Assembly: GCF_050717535.1 (NCBI RefSeq)
Contig: NZ_JBOITM010000075.1
Location: 1 to 64,000 of the forward strand
Length of the DNA stretch: 64,000 nt
Direction of reading: 5' to 3'
Source: Clostridium_AD sp050717535
GTDB lineage: Bacteria; Bacillota; Clostridia; Clostridiales; Clostridiaceae
The notes under the pieces are model-generated. The model was not told the DNA's origin, made no database searches, and was given only the letters and a program-made list of their open reading frames with translations. The translations under genes and the position numbers were made by a program. Positions 34,368 through 42,870 of this stretch are shown in pieces; the first letter of the stretch is position 1, and each line of letters starts with the position of its first letter.

Positions 34368-35063
34368 CTTAATTTGGTTATAAAAATTCAACATTAATCC
34401 CGCTGTAGTCTTTTGTGCTCTTTGAACTATGAGCACAGATATTTTATTATACTTTTCTTCTTTACTTTTTACATTTGCATAATAAATATAAGTTTTATTA
34501 GCAAATAATGCGTTGTTTTTTATATAGTCTTCTACCTTATCCTCTTGTATTATTTCATTAAAAATGGGAAAAGAATAATCACTCATTAATTTACTTATAA
34601 TCCAAAGTTCAAAATTTCTATGACTTTTTAGGAGCTTATTATTCACATGTTGAGGAACTGTAGAATCTTGAACTAAATGGCATGCTGCTCCAAAATAGAA
34701 CAACGCTTGCCTATTGTCTCCTTCTTCCACAAATTTCAAAGCAGTTTTATAATATTTTTGAAATTCCGTTAATGCATTTGAAAATCCATAAAGGCCAGTA
34801 CCTTTTAAATGATGATAAAAATGATTTGAACTTTTAAAATCTTGATCTGCCCAAGTAACCCCTTTGTTTAATTCTTTTATATGTGATTTGTAGAAACTAT
34901 GAACTTCACCGTACCCTTGATTTTTTAATATTTCTATAGCTTGAATATTTATAAACTTATGAACAATACAATGAGTCTTCATAATCTTTTTTTTAATTGG
35001 ATTTGCTGCTATCATTAATCCTTTTAGTGTTTTTCCGTAGGTAGCTTCAATTGTTTTCTTCAA
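34362..35063 (-). CDS. Zinc-dependent phospholipase C-family protein without a signal peptide
   Basis: 233 residues from TTG 35063, six bases after AGAGGTG; a GTG at 35072 lies inside that site. The zinc ligand pattern of the clostridial alpha-toxin/PLC family is present in order: KTHCIVHKF, WADQDF, NHFYHH, FGAACHLVQDSTVPQHVNN and SHRNFELW. Unlike secreted alpha-toxins, it has no signal peptide and lacks the C-terminal C2-like domain. It may be cytoplasmic or act in the spore or mother cell. The fold is confident; the substrate is unknown. Confidence 0.8.
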   Translation of the reverse strand: MKKTIEATYGKTLKGLMIAANPIKKKIMKTHCIVHKFINIQAIEILKNQGYGEVHSFYKSHIKELNKGVTWADQDFKSSNHFYHHLKGTGLYGFSNALTEFQKYYKTALKFVEEGDNRQALFYFGAACHLVQDSTVPQHVNNKLLKSHRNFELWIISKLMSDYSFPIFNEIIQEDKVEDYIKNNALFANKTYIYYANVKSKEEKYNKISVLIVQRAQKTTAGLMLNFYNQIKK

Positions 35064-35136
35064 ACTGTTCACCTCTTAATTTAGTATACACTAAATATAC
35101 TTTGAAAACATATTATCAAAATATATTTACTCTATT

Positions 35137-36435
35137 TTAGTTCTTTTTGTACAAACCCACAAGTATACTACCTATTAAAGTTAATACAATTGCCATTAGA
35201 TAATAATTGGTTTTTTGCGTTACTGTGCTCATATCAAGACTTTCATTTTTTCCTATACTAATTATATATCCACTTTTAGAGTCTAAAACTATTAAATTGT
35301 TAAAGAACTTCATACTAGATATATAGTTATCCTTGTAGAAATTGATTTTTTCATTAATAGCACCCGTGCTATTTAAACTGTATATACTATTATCATTCTT
35401 TTCATAGAAATATATACAGTCTTTCTCTCCTAGTATTCCTTTTTGATCAACTGCTAAACTTACTAAACTATCTACTGATTTATGTTGATAAATTGGTGCA
35501 GGTGGGTTTGTTGTGGGATGCTGTTCTAAAATAAATGGTATAGTATTATTATTTGAACCTTTAAATTTAGGAGAATTTATTGGATCTCCACCAGTATAAT
35601 CTGGAAAACCATACCATGCGTTTTTTTTAATTTGGTATATATAATCACTGTCTCCTATTACTGGTCTTAGTCCTCTATTCTCCATGCCCCCCACTATGGC
35701 TAATACCTTGCCCCCCGTATTAAAGTCTATGGACTTTATATTTCTTATGCCCCAAGCAAAATTTCCTTGTGCTCCTGTTTTTAGATTGTAAATTATTATA
35801 GATGAATTTCCAGGCATATGTTCTGTTATAATTTGTCCCTTAATATTTCTAGTTTTATATGAAACAAATGCTCCTGTTTTTTCTTCTCCAAAATCAGTTC
35901 CTTTTATAGTTATCCTTTTGGCTGTAATATCATGGTTTTCAGGGTAATCATCTATCCACTGATTGTCCAACCCTACTACTCCAGAGTTTGTTGCTGCCCC
36001 TATTGTAACAAATAGATATTCACCATTAACTCTAATAAAGCTCTTATTATAATCCCCATAATTAGGTATATTTTTAATTATTTCAATATTTTCTTTTGAT
36101 ATTAAACTATAAGAATAAACTTTAGTACCTGATGCGTAGTACAATACCCCATTGTTATAATCTAAACTAGTTATAACAAGATTTTTGTTAGTAAATATAT
36201 TGTATGCTTTACCATTTTTCTCAATGTACTGTATCTTATCTTTAAATGCTACGTAATAATTACCTTCACTATCTCTCGTAAAATCTACCGCATCACTTAA
36301 ACCTTTAAACAATATCTCTGATTTTATAAGTTTATCCTTTACAGTAACCTTATATTCTTTAAAAGAACCCTTCACCGAAAATAATACAAAAGCCATTGTA
36401 ACTAAAATCACAATAAATCCAATGGTCTTCTTCAT
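35137..36435 (-). CDS. Membrane-anchored beta-propeller protein (sorbosone dehydrogenase-like)
   Basis: 432 residues. An N-terminal hydrophobic segment (IGFIVILVTMAFVLFSV) serves as signal or anchor, and a C-terminal segment (YYLMAIVLTLIGSILVGLY, then KKN) is a second membrane helix, so the propeller should lie outside. Repeated YY/TxG blades are visible. NAWYGFPDYTGGDP is close to the conserved block of sugar and sorbosone dehydrogenases, which bind PQQ and Ca2+. Clostridia are not expected to make PQQ, so a non-redox binding role is possible. The start ATG follows GGGGGAGT. Confidence 0.7.
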   Translation of the reverse strand: MKKTIGFIVILVTMAFVLFSVKGSFKEYKVTVKDKLIKSEILFKGLSDAVDFTRDSEGNYYVAFKDKIQYIEKNGKAYNIFTNKNLVITSLDYNNGVLYYASGTKVYSYSLISKENIEIIKNIPNYGDYNKSFIRVNGEYLFVTIGAATNSGVVGLDNQWIDDYPENHDITAKRITIKGTDFGEEKTGAFVSYKTRNIKGQIITEHMPGNSSIIIYNLKTGAQGNFAWGIRNIKSIDFNTGGKVLAIVGGMENRGLRPVIGDSDYIYQIKKNAWYGFPDYTGGDPINSPKFKGSNNNTIPFILEQHPTTNPPAPIYQHKSVDSLVSLAVDQKGILGEKDCIYFYEKNDNSIYSLNSTGAINEKINFYKDNYISSMKFFNNLIVLDSKSGYIISIGKNESLDMSTVTQKTNYYLMAIVLTLIGSILVGLYKKN

Positions 36436-36498
36436 ACTCCCCCCCTAAATTATAAATACTCTAATCTATATATATTTATATAAATTAGAGTATATGTG

Positions 36499-37068
36499 TT
36501 AATAATCACTAGCAATTCGTATATGATTTCGTTCAACCTCAGCTAAAGCAACAAATGCCTCTTTAACAATTAAACTACTTACTTCTTTTGCATATTTTTC
36601 ATAAAATTTCACAGCATGAGTTTCTTTGTTCTCTGCTAGCTTCATTAAACTTTTGTCGCTTTTATATTTACTATAATCTATATGAACTAATTTAGGTAGT
36701 TCATTGAAGCTTCCTAAATTTTGATTGACTATAGCATGCATCCTTTCAATGTTTGCAAGTGCTACAAAAATTTCTTTTACTTCCATACTATGAGCAAGCT
36801 TTGATGCTGCATTATAAAATTCATAATTGAATGTTTCTAGCTTCATAGCATGGTCTAATATTATTAAAGTATTCTCATCTAAACTTTCAGCATTAACCCT
36901 ATACTTTTCTCCTCCAGTTTTTAAATACTTAGCAGTCACACCACAAAAGGGGCAATACTTAATATCTTCCCTTTCATTTTGTTCTAATAAGCTTAGATTA
37001 TTCATACCAAAATTATTTGTAGTTATTTTCATACCACATATCACACATCTCACATTACTAACCCCCAT
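36499..37068 (-). CDS. Rubrerythrin-like protein with N-terminal zinc-ribbon/rubredoxin-like site
   Basis: 189 residues. An N-terminal four-Cys site (CVICG near residue 8, CPFCG ~28 residues on) precedes a ferritin-like four-helix domain with two Glu-x-x-His pairs, IERMH and VERNH, plus KLETFNYEFY and KETHAVKFYE. Rubrerythrins reduce hydrogen peroxide. Having the Cys4 site first is the reverse-rubrerythrin layout known in clostridia, although the wide spacing between the CxxC pairs is not that of a standard rubredoxin. The start ATG is behind AAGGGTAATC. Confidence 0.8.
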   Translation of the reverse strand: MGVSNVRCVICGMKITTNNFGMNNLSLLEQNEREDIKYCPFCGVTAKYLKTGGEKYRVNAESLDENTLIILDHAMKLETFNYEFYNAASKLAHSMEVKEIFVALANIERMHAIVNQNLGSFNELPKLVHIDYSKYKSDKSLMKLAENKETHAVKFYEKYAKEVSSLIVKEAFVALAEVERNHIRIASDY

Positions 37069-37283
37069 GATTACCCTTAGAATAGGATCTAATTTTTATT
37101 TACAATAATATTTAGAACGCATTTAAATATACTAATACAGTTATTTTAACATAAAAAGCCCTCCTAAGCATTTATGTAACGCAATTTATTTTCATGTTCC
37201 CATAGAATATAATCAGGTCGTTTCACATACTAATTATTAATACCTGTTACTTGCACAAGTTAAAGAACAAGGAGGTGGCTTTT

Positions 37284-38789
37284 ATGCTTAAAGATAATTT
37301 CTATAGAGATTCGATAATACTCACAGTTTCTAATCTTACTGCCGGTATACTCAGATTTATGTTTTCCATTTTACTTTCAAAAAAATTAGGGGCAGAAGGT
37401 ATGGGTCTATATAGTCTTGTAATGCCTATTTACGATCTATTTGTTTGCCTTATTTGTGGAGGAATGGTAACCGCTATTTCAAAAGAAGCCTCAGCCTATT
37501 ATGGAATAAATGACTATGGCAACCTGAATAAAACTGTACATACCACCTTAGTCTTTGATTTTATTTTTGCTATATTGATAACAATTTTAGTTTTTCTTTT
37601 TTCACCTTTTATTAGTACATATATAATTAAGGACGTAAGAACGCTTTATTCCCTTTGGGTTATTTGCCCTGCATTAATATTTGTTGCACTCTCTTCTATA
37701 TATAAAGGCTATTTCTATGGTATTTCAAATGTTAAAGTACCTGCAATCATAGATATAGTTGAAAAGTTCGTAAGAATGGCTATAATACTAGCATTAATTA
37801 ATGTTTTTGCATTAAAAACTATAACTTCTACTGTAACTGCAACTTATATTTCCTTAAGTATTGGAGAATTTATAAGCTTTATTCTATTATTTATATTTTA
37901 TAATAAAAGCAAAAATAAATTTAGAAATTACAGAAATAAAACAGAAGGAAGAGCTCAACTTTTATTTAATGTTCTTGTTGTTTCCTTGCCACTAAGCTTA
38001 AATGGCTTTTTAACCACTATTATTTCAGCCCTGTCCACTTTAATCGTGCCTAGGCGACTAGTTTATGCAGGCATAGAATACACAGCGAGCTTAGCTCTAA
38101 TAGGTAAATTTTCAGGAATGGCTATGACTATTGTTTTCTTTCCATTTATTATAGTAATGTCCATGGCAACCATGTTAACTCCAGATATTTCTAAAAGTGT
38201 TATAAAAAATGATTATCATTCTTTAGAGAATAGAATAGTAGAGGTTATAAAAATCTCGTTTTTACTTGGTATTTCAACTATGATAGTATGTTTAAGTGCT
38301 GGAGACTCCCTTGGGAAACTTTTTTTCGACAGATATGACTTAGGTACTTATATACGCCTGGCTGCCCTAAGCGCACCCTTCATGTATATGTCCGGTTCAA
38401 CCTATGGAATTTTAAATGGACTTGGCAAACAAAAGGCTCTTTTAATAAATTCAGTAATAACCGCTATTTTACAGCTTATCTTGCTATATGTGCTTCTAGG
38501 TATTCCAAGCATAAATATTTTAGGTTATGGTATAACACTTTTCATAACCTCTGTAGTAAACTTTATACTAAATATTGTTGCAATCAAAGGAAGCTGTTAT
38601 ATTAAATTTTCAGCCACAGAACTTTCAATAGATATTTGTCTTAGTATATTTTTATACTTTATATTGAAAATACTAGATAATACTCTACCAAATTCTATAT
38701 TTATTACTAAAAACATATTGATTATTATTACCGGATTCTCCCTTTTATTCTTTTCTATTTTACTCACAAAAAAAAGCAAACAAGCCTAA
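37284..38789 (+). CDS. MOP-superfamily flippase, SpoVB-like
   Basis: 501 residues from ATG 37284, behind AAGGAGGTGGCTTTT; upstream in-frame codons lie before this site. About 14 hydrophobic segments are spaced as in the polysaccharide transporter/MurJ superfamily. LSKKLGAEGMGLYSLVMPIYDL and the internal GISNVKVPAI repeat resemble stage V sporulation protein B, which moves lipid-linked peptidoglycan precursors during cortex synthesis. It is convergent with a second flippase gene at 38834, with a shared terminator between them. Confidence 0.82.
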   Translation: MLKDNFYRDSIILTVSNLTAGILRFMFSILLSKKLGAEGMGLYSLVMPIYDLFVCLICGGMVTAISKEASAYYGINDYGNLNKTVHTTLVFDFIFAILITILVFLFSPFISTYIIKDVRTLYSLWVICPALIFVALSSIYKGYFYGISNVKVPAIIDIVEKFVRMAIILALINVFALKTITSTVTATYISLSIGEFISFILLFIFYNKSKNKFRNYRNKTEGRAQLLFNVLVVSLPLSLNGFLTTIISALSTLIVPRRLVYAGIEYTASLALIGKFSGMAMTIVFFPFIIVMSMATMLTPDISKSVIKNDYHSLENRIVEVIKISFLLGISTMIVCLSAGDSLGKLFFDRYDLGTYIRLAALSAPFMYMSGSTYGILNGLGKQKALLINSVITAILQLILLYVLLGIPSINILGYGITLFITSVVNFILNIVAIKGSCYIKFSATELSIDICLSIFLYFILKILDNTLPNSIFITKNILIIITGFSLLFFSILLTKKSKQA

Positions 38790-38822
38790 GGCACAAAATA
38801 GCCTTAGACTTGTTTATTTTGT
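38778..38822. terminator. Bidirectional terminator between two flippase genes
   Basis: AAACAAG(C)CTAAGGC pairs with GCCTTAG(A)CTTGTTT around an 8-nt loop. It is T-rich on both sides and overlaps the last codons of the SpoVB-like gene. Confidence 0.88.
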
Positions 38823-38833
38823 TATCTATATTT

Positions 38834-40462
38834 CTATCTAATTCTATGTAAAATAGACTTAGGTATAAGTTTTGTAATTTTGCTTGGGAATACCTCCAAA
38901 TCCTCTTTAGATATTCCACCTATTATAACTAAGGTGAAGAAATAAGTTAATATGGCAAAAATTATAGCAACTAATATAGCAAAAGCATTAGCAAAATACC
39001 CTTCGCCAGCAAGACTAAATGCAAAATTAAATCCACCATATATTACTTTTGCTATAAGTGCCATAACACCCGAGGCTATTATTGGTTTACTTGCATGACT
39101 AAATAGATTAGTTTTAACCCTTAGCGCTTTGTTCATTGCATAATAATTCAATATTAAAACTATGCCAAAACTTACTCCATTACCCATAACAGCACCTAAT
39201 ATATTAAAGCTGGGGATGGCCACAAAAATATAATTAACAATTATTTTCCCTATTAATCCTAATACTGCATAGAAGGTAACTAAATAAAGCTTTCCAATTC
39301 CTTGAAGAATTGAGGTTTGGATAGTAACCACAGCCATGAGTATTATTACCCCGGAACCATATATAAGTAATCTTGATACATCAGAATCATATTGTAGAAG
39401 CTCTATTATTGGTTTAGCTAAAACTGCAAGTCCAACAGCTGAAGGTACTGCAACTAAAAAACATAGCCTAAAGGCATAATTAACTTTAGATCGAACAGCT
39501 TTTTTATCCCTAACAGCCATTAAGCTAGATATAGATGGCAGAATAGTTATAGCTAGTGAAGAAATAATAGCTATAGGAACACCTATTAATGTTGTATATT
39601 GAGTTAATACACCCCATAAAATAGTAACTTGTCTTTCAACAATTCCAGCATCAAACATTCTTGCTTGAACTATCCTTAAATCAATTAGTAAACCAGATTG
39701 TTGTATTCCTAAACATATAGTCATTGGCATTGCATAACTAAATAGCTTTTTTATTAGTCTTTTAGTAGTCAATCTTTTTATATCTAATTTATTATGTCCT
39801 TTGGGCACTCTAAAAACTTTATTTTTTTTATAGGCATGAATCATATATGTAACAGCAACTAAGGCTCCTAAAGATGTACCCACCGTACCGCCTGCCGCAC
39901 CTGCTGCTATCCCATATTTCATAAAATATGCTGCAAAAACCAAACTAAAAATAGTATTTGCAATTTGCTCTAGTACTTGTGATACAGCTGTTGGAGTCAT
40001 ATTTCCTCTTCCTTGAAAATACCCTCTATATGCTGATAATACAGATGATACTAAAATAGTTGGAGCAAGGGCCATAATTGCTAGTTTTGCAGTAGCACTT
40101 TTGGTTATGTTTGCCAGCTGCCCTGCAAAAATAAGCATTAATAATGACATAGTCAGACCTAAAATAAAAAGTAAAAATCTAGCTATTTTAAAAGTCTTCA
40201 CAGCATCTTTGTAATTTCCTATTGCTATGAGCTCTGATACCATCTTGGATATAGCCACAGGAATACCTGCATTTGTTAATACATATATGTATACAAATAT
40301 AGGATATGCACGTGCATATATACCATACCCCTCTCTTCCTAATATTTTAATTAGAAAAGGTACATAGAGTAAGGATATAATCTTAACCATAAAACCTGCC
40401 GCAGATAATATGGCAAAGCCTTTTGATGTAGATTGTTTTTTTGGATTTGCACTTTCACTCAT
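38834..40462 (-). CDS. MOP-superfamily lipid-linked oligosaccharide/lipid II flippase (YtgP/MurJ-like)
   Basis: 542 residues from ATG 40462, behind GAAGGTGATGATTTA; the frame extends 13 codons to a TTG with no site. About 14 membrane segments. GFAILSAAGFMVKIISLLYVPFL and YAMPMTICLGIQQSGLLID resemble the B. subtilis YtgP (MurJ) group, which exports lipid II. A basic cytoplasmic tail follows the last helix. The pseudouridine synthase gene lies 42 bp upstream in the same orientation. Confidence 0.85.
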   Translation of the reverse strand: MSESANPKKQSTSKGFAILSAAGFMVKIISLLYVPFLIKILGREGYGIYARAYPIFVYIYVLTNAGIPVAISKMVSELIAIGNYKDAVKTFKIARFLLFILGLTMSLLMLIFAGQLANITKSATAKLAIMALAPTILVSSVLSAYRGYFQGRGNMTPTAVSQVLEQIANTIFSLVFAAYFMKYGIAAGAAGGTVGTSLGALVAVTYMIHAYKKNKVFRVPKGHNKLDIKRLTTKRLIKKLFSYAMPMTICLGIQQSGLLIDLRIVQARMFDAGIVERQVTILWGVLTQYTTLIGVPIAIISSLAITILPSISSLMAVRDKKAVRSKVNYAFRLCFLVAVPSAVGLAVLAKPIIELLQYDSDVSRLLIYGSGVIILMAVVTIQTSILQGIGKLYLVTFYAVLGLIGKIIVNYIFVAIPSFNILGAVMGNGVSFGIVLILNYYAMNKALRVKTNLFSHASKPIIASGVMALIAKVIYGGFNFAFSLAGEGYFANAFAILVAIIFAILTYFFTLVIIGGISKEDLEVFPSKITKLIPKSILHRIR

Positions 40463-40504
40463 TAAATCATCACCTTCAGTACTAAAATGTTGACTAAACA
40501 AACA

Positions 40505-41458
40505 CTAAAATTTGAATACATCCTTTTTAATCTTCTTTAATACTGGTGGTAAGCTTTCTGCAATAGTTTTATTCTCCATATAAGAAAATTCCTCTGGGCA
40601 ATTCTTAAATGTTGCCTTATATGCATATAAAAATTGATAGTTCAAACCATATTTATTATCGAAGAAACTATTCATTTTTTTATCTCCATATTTTGGATCG
40701 CCAATAATTGCATTCCCTAAGTGACTTAAATGCGCTCTAAGTTGATGGCTTCTTCCTGTTAATAAATTAATATCTATTAGAGAAAATGTACCACAGCTTT
40801 CTATAGTTTTAACTTCCATTGCTATTCTTTTTGTATCTGGCATTTCAGTGTCAAACACCTGTGATATATTTGCATCCTCATTTTTATATATATATCCCTC
40901 ATAAATTCCATCTTTAATTCTATTTTTTACAAGTGCCATGTAAAATTTCTCAACGTTTCTTTCTCTTATCATCTCATTTAAAAGCTTAAGAGATTTGAAA
41001 TTTTTTCCAAATATAACTATGCCTGAAGTGTTTCTATCTAATCTATTACATGGTGCTGGTGTAAAAGTTATTTCATTTTCTGGCTGGTAATCTCCCTTAT
41101 CATACAAATAAGATAACACATAATCTATTAAGGTAGCTTCTCCACCCTTTTTATCAGAATGAACTAAAACACCTGGCCATTTTTCCACCATTAATATATT
41201 GGAATCTTCAAAGGTTATTTTTAATTTATTATCAATTCTTTGAAAGGGTTCTTTTTTAACATCGCTAGTAATATATTTTGTTTCAACAATATCACCTTCA
41301 ATTAAACAATGTTTTTCCTTGATTTTACTACCATTAACCCTAATATCACCTTTTCTAAAAGCTTTATATATTTTGCTTAGTGGTACATCTCCAAGTACTT
41401 TTCTCATAAATTTATCCGTTCTTTGTCCTGCTTCATTTGCTCCAATTTCTATTCTCAT
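40505..41458 (-). CDS. RluA-family pseudouridine synthase (RluC/RluD type)
   Basis: 317 residues. An S4 RNA-binding domain occupies residues 1-~75 (RTDKFMRKVLGDVPLSKIYKAF, RVNGSKI). The synthase domain has CNRLDRNTSGIVIFG, where Asp is catalytic, and GRSHQLRAHLSHLG. It converts uridines in 23S rRNA to pseudouridine; which position cannot be told from sequence alone. The start ATG follows AGGAGGATTTGT. It is probably cotranscribed with the flippase gene downstream. Confidence 0.93.
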   Translation of the reverse strand: MRIEIGANEAGQRTDKFMRKVLGDVPLSKIYKAFRKGDIRVNGSKIKEKHCLIEGDIVETKYITSDVKKEPFQRIDNKLKITFEDSNILMVEKWPGVLVHSDKKGGEATLIDYVLSYLYDKGDYQPENEITFTPAPCNRLDRNTSGIVIFGKNFKSLKLLNEMIRERNVEKFYMALVKNRIKDGIYEGYIYKNEDANISQVFDTEMPDTKRIAMEVKTIESCGTFSLIDINLLTGRSHQLRAHLSHLGNAIIGDPKYGDKKMNSFFDNKYGLNYQFLYAYKATFKNCPEEFSYMENKTIAESLPPVLKKIKKDVFKF

Positions 41459-41608
41459 ACAAATCCTCCTAATTATTCCATCTCTAGTACATCTATCTAT
41501 AGTTTTTTATCTAATGACGAATTCCCTATATAATTAAATTTATCTCGTAATAAATCACTTTACACTTTTAAAAAATTACATCAAGCATTAATTATATACT
41601 AAAATGTG

Positions 41609-42781
41609 CTATGAATTCAATAGAAATTCATAAGCTAATTTACATTGCAATGCTACACCTATGGATAAACAGCTCTCATCTATGTCAAATAAACTTCCAT
41701 GAGCCGGATTATCTATACCTTTTTCCTGGTTTCCACATCCTAAAAAGTAAAATAGCGCTGGTCTTTCATTTGAGAAATAAGCAAAACTTTCCACACCCAT
41801 GGTAGGCTGGTCTACTTTATAAACATTACTTTTTCCAATTGCTTCACTTGCCTTTATTTCAAACAATCCTGCTAAGTCATCATTATTATAAAGACAAGGA
41901 TAACTTTCCTCTATTTTAATTTCACATTTCCCCCTCATAGAACTAACTATGCCTTCTACTACTTGAACTAATCTTTTCTTTATGTATTCCCTATGTTCAC
42001 TTTTCATCGATCTAATAATTCCTGATATTATAACTTCTTCTGGTATAATATTTTGAGCTGTGCCTCCATGAAAAGTACCTATAGTAATTACAGCAGCATC
42101 TGTAGGTGGTATTTCCCTGCTTACTATGCTTTGAAGTGAAATAATAACATTACTTGCTATTACAATAGGATCAATAGTCATATGTGGACTTGCACCATGC
42201 CCTCCTTTACCCATTATTTTTATAGTAAATGGGTTTGATGCTGCATATGCCACACCTCTTTTTAAACCAACAGTTCCCGCCTCTAACCACTCTTCTACAT
42301 GAAGCCCAATAACAGCATCCACCTTAGGGTTTTCTAGTACTCCTGCACTAATCATGAGTGGTGCCCCACCAGTAGTTTCTTCTGCAGGTTCAAAAAAGAA
42401 TTTAACGTTTCCATTAATTTCATCTTTAATACTATTTAAAATTTTAGCTGCACCTAAAAGTATAGTGGTATGAGCATCATGTCCACAAGCATGCATTTTT
42501 CCAGAAGTTTTTGAGGAATAACTGCATACTTTCTTATCCTCTAGGGGAAGTGCATCCATATCTGCCCTTAGTGCGATGGTTTTATCACCCTTACCTCTAA
42601 TAATCGCGCAGATTCCTGTTCCCGCTACCTCGTAAAACTCAATACCTTCCTTTGATAAAAAATCTTTTACCTTTTGGGAAGTTCTAAATAAATCGAAACC
42701 TAGTTCTGGATTTTCATGAAGATCCCGTCTTATTTTTATTAATTCACTCTCAATATCTTTTGCCTTAGCTAAAAAATCCAT
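41609..42781 (-). CDS. M20 family amidohydrolase (N-acyl-amino acid/hippurate hydrolase type)
   Basis: 390 residues from ATG 42781, behind AAAGAGGTGTTAATA; a longer frame to 42883 lacks a site. Metal-binding motifs: MHACGHDAHTTILLG, FFEPAEETTGGA, GLHVEEW, and the C-terminal PAHGSLFDIDE. The domain order (catalytic, dimerisation insert 180-290, catalytic) is standard for the HipO/IAA-hydrolase group, cytoplasmic zinc or Mn enzymes that release amino acids from N-acyl conjugates. The upstream FtsA-like gene ends 89 bp away in the same orientation. Confidence 0.92.
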   Translation of the reverse strand: MDFLAKAKDIESELIKIRRDLHENPELGFDLFRTSQKVKDFLSKEGIEFYEVAGTGICAIIRGKGDKTIALRADMDALPLEDKKVCSYSSKTSGKMHACGHDAHTTILLGAAKILNSIKDEINGNVKFFFEPAEETTGGAPLMISAGVLENPKVDAVIGLHVEEWLEAGTVGLKRGVAYAASNPFTIKIMGKGGHGASPHMTIDPIVIASNVIISLQSIVSREIPPTDAAVITIGTFHGGTAQNIIPEEVIISGIIRSMKSEHREYIKKRLVQVVEGIVSSMRGKCEIKIEESYPCLYNNDDLAGLFEIKASEAIGKSNVYKVDQPTMGVESFAYFSNERPALFYFLGCGNQEKGIDNPAHGSLFDIDESCLSIGVALQCKLAYEFLLNS

Positions 42782-42870
42782 TATTAACACCTCTTTACTT
42801 GCATGCCATCCAAAAAAATAACTAGTGAGTAAACTGCTTATTCTAGTCTTTTGTTTCGGATGAACCAATG

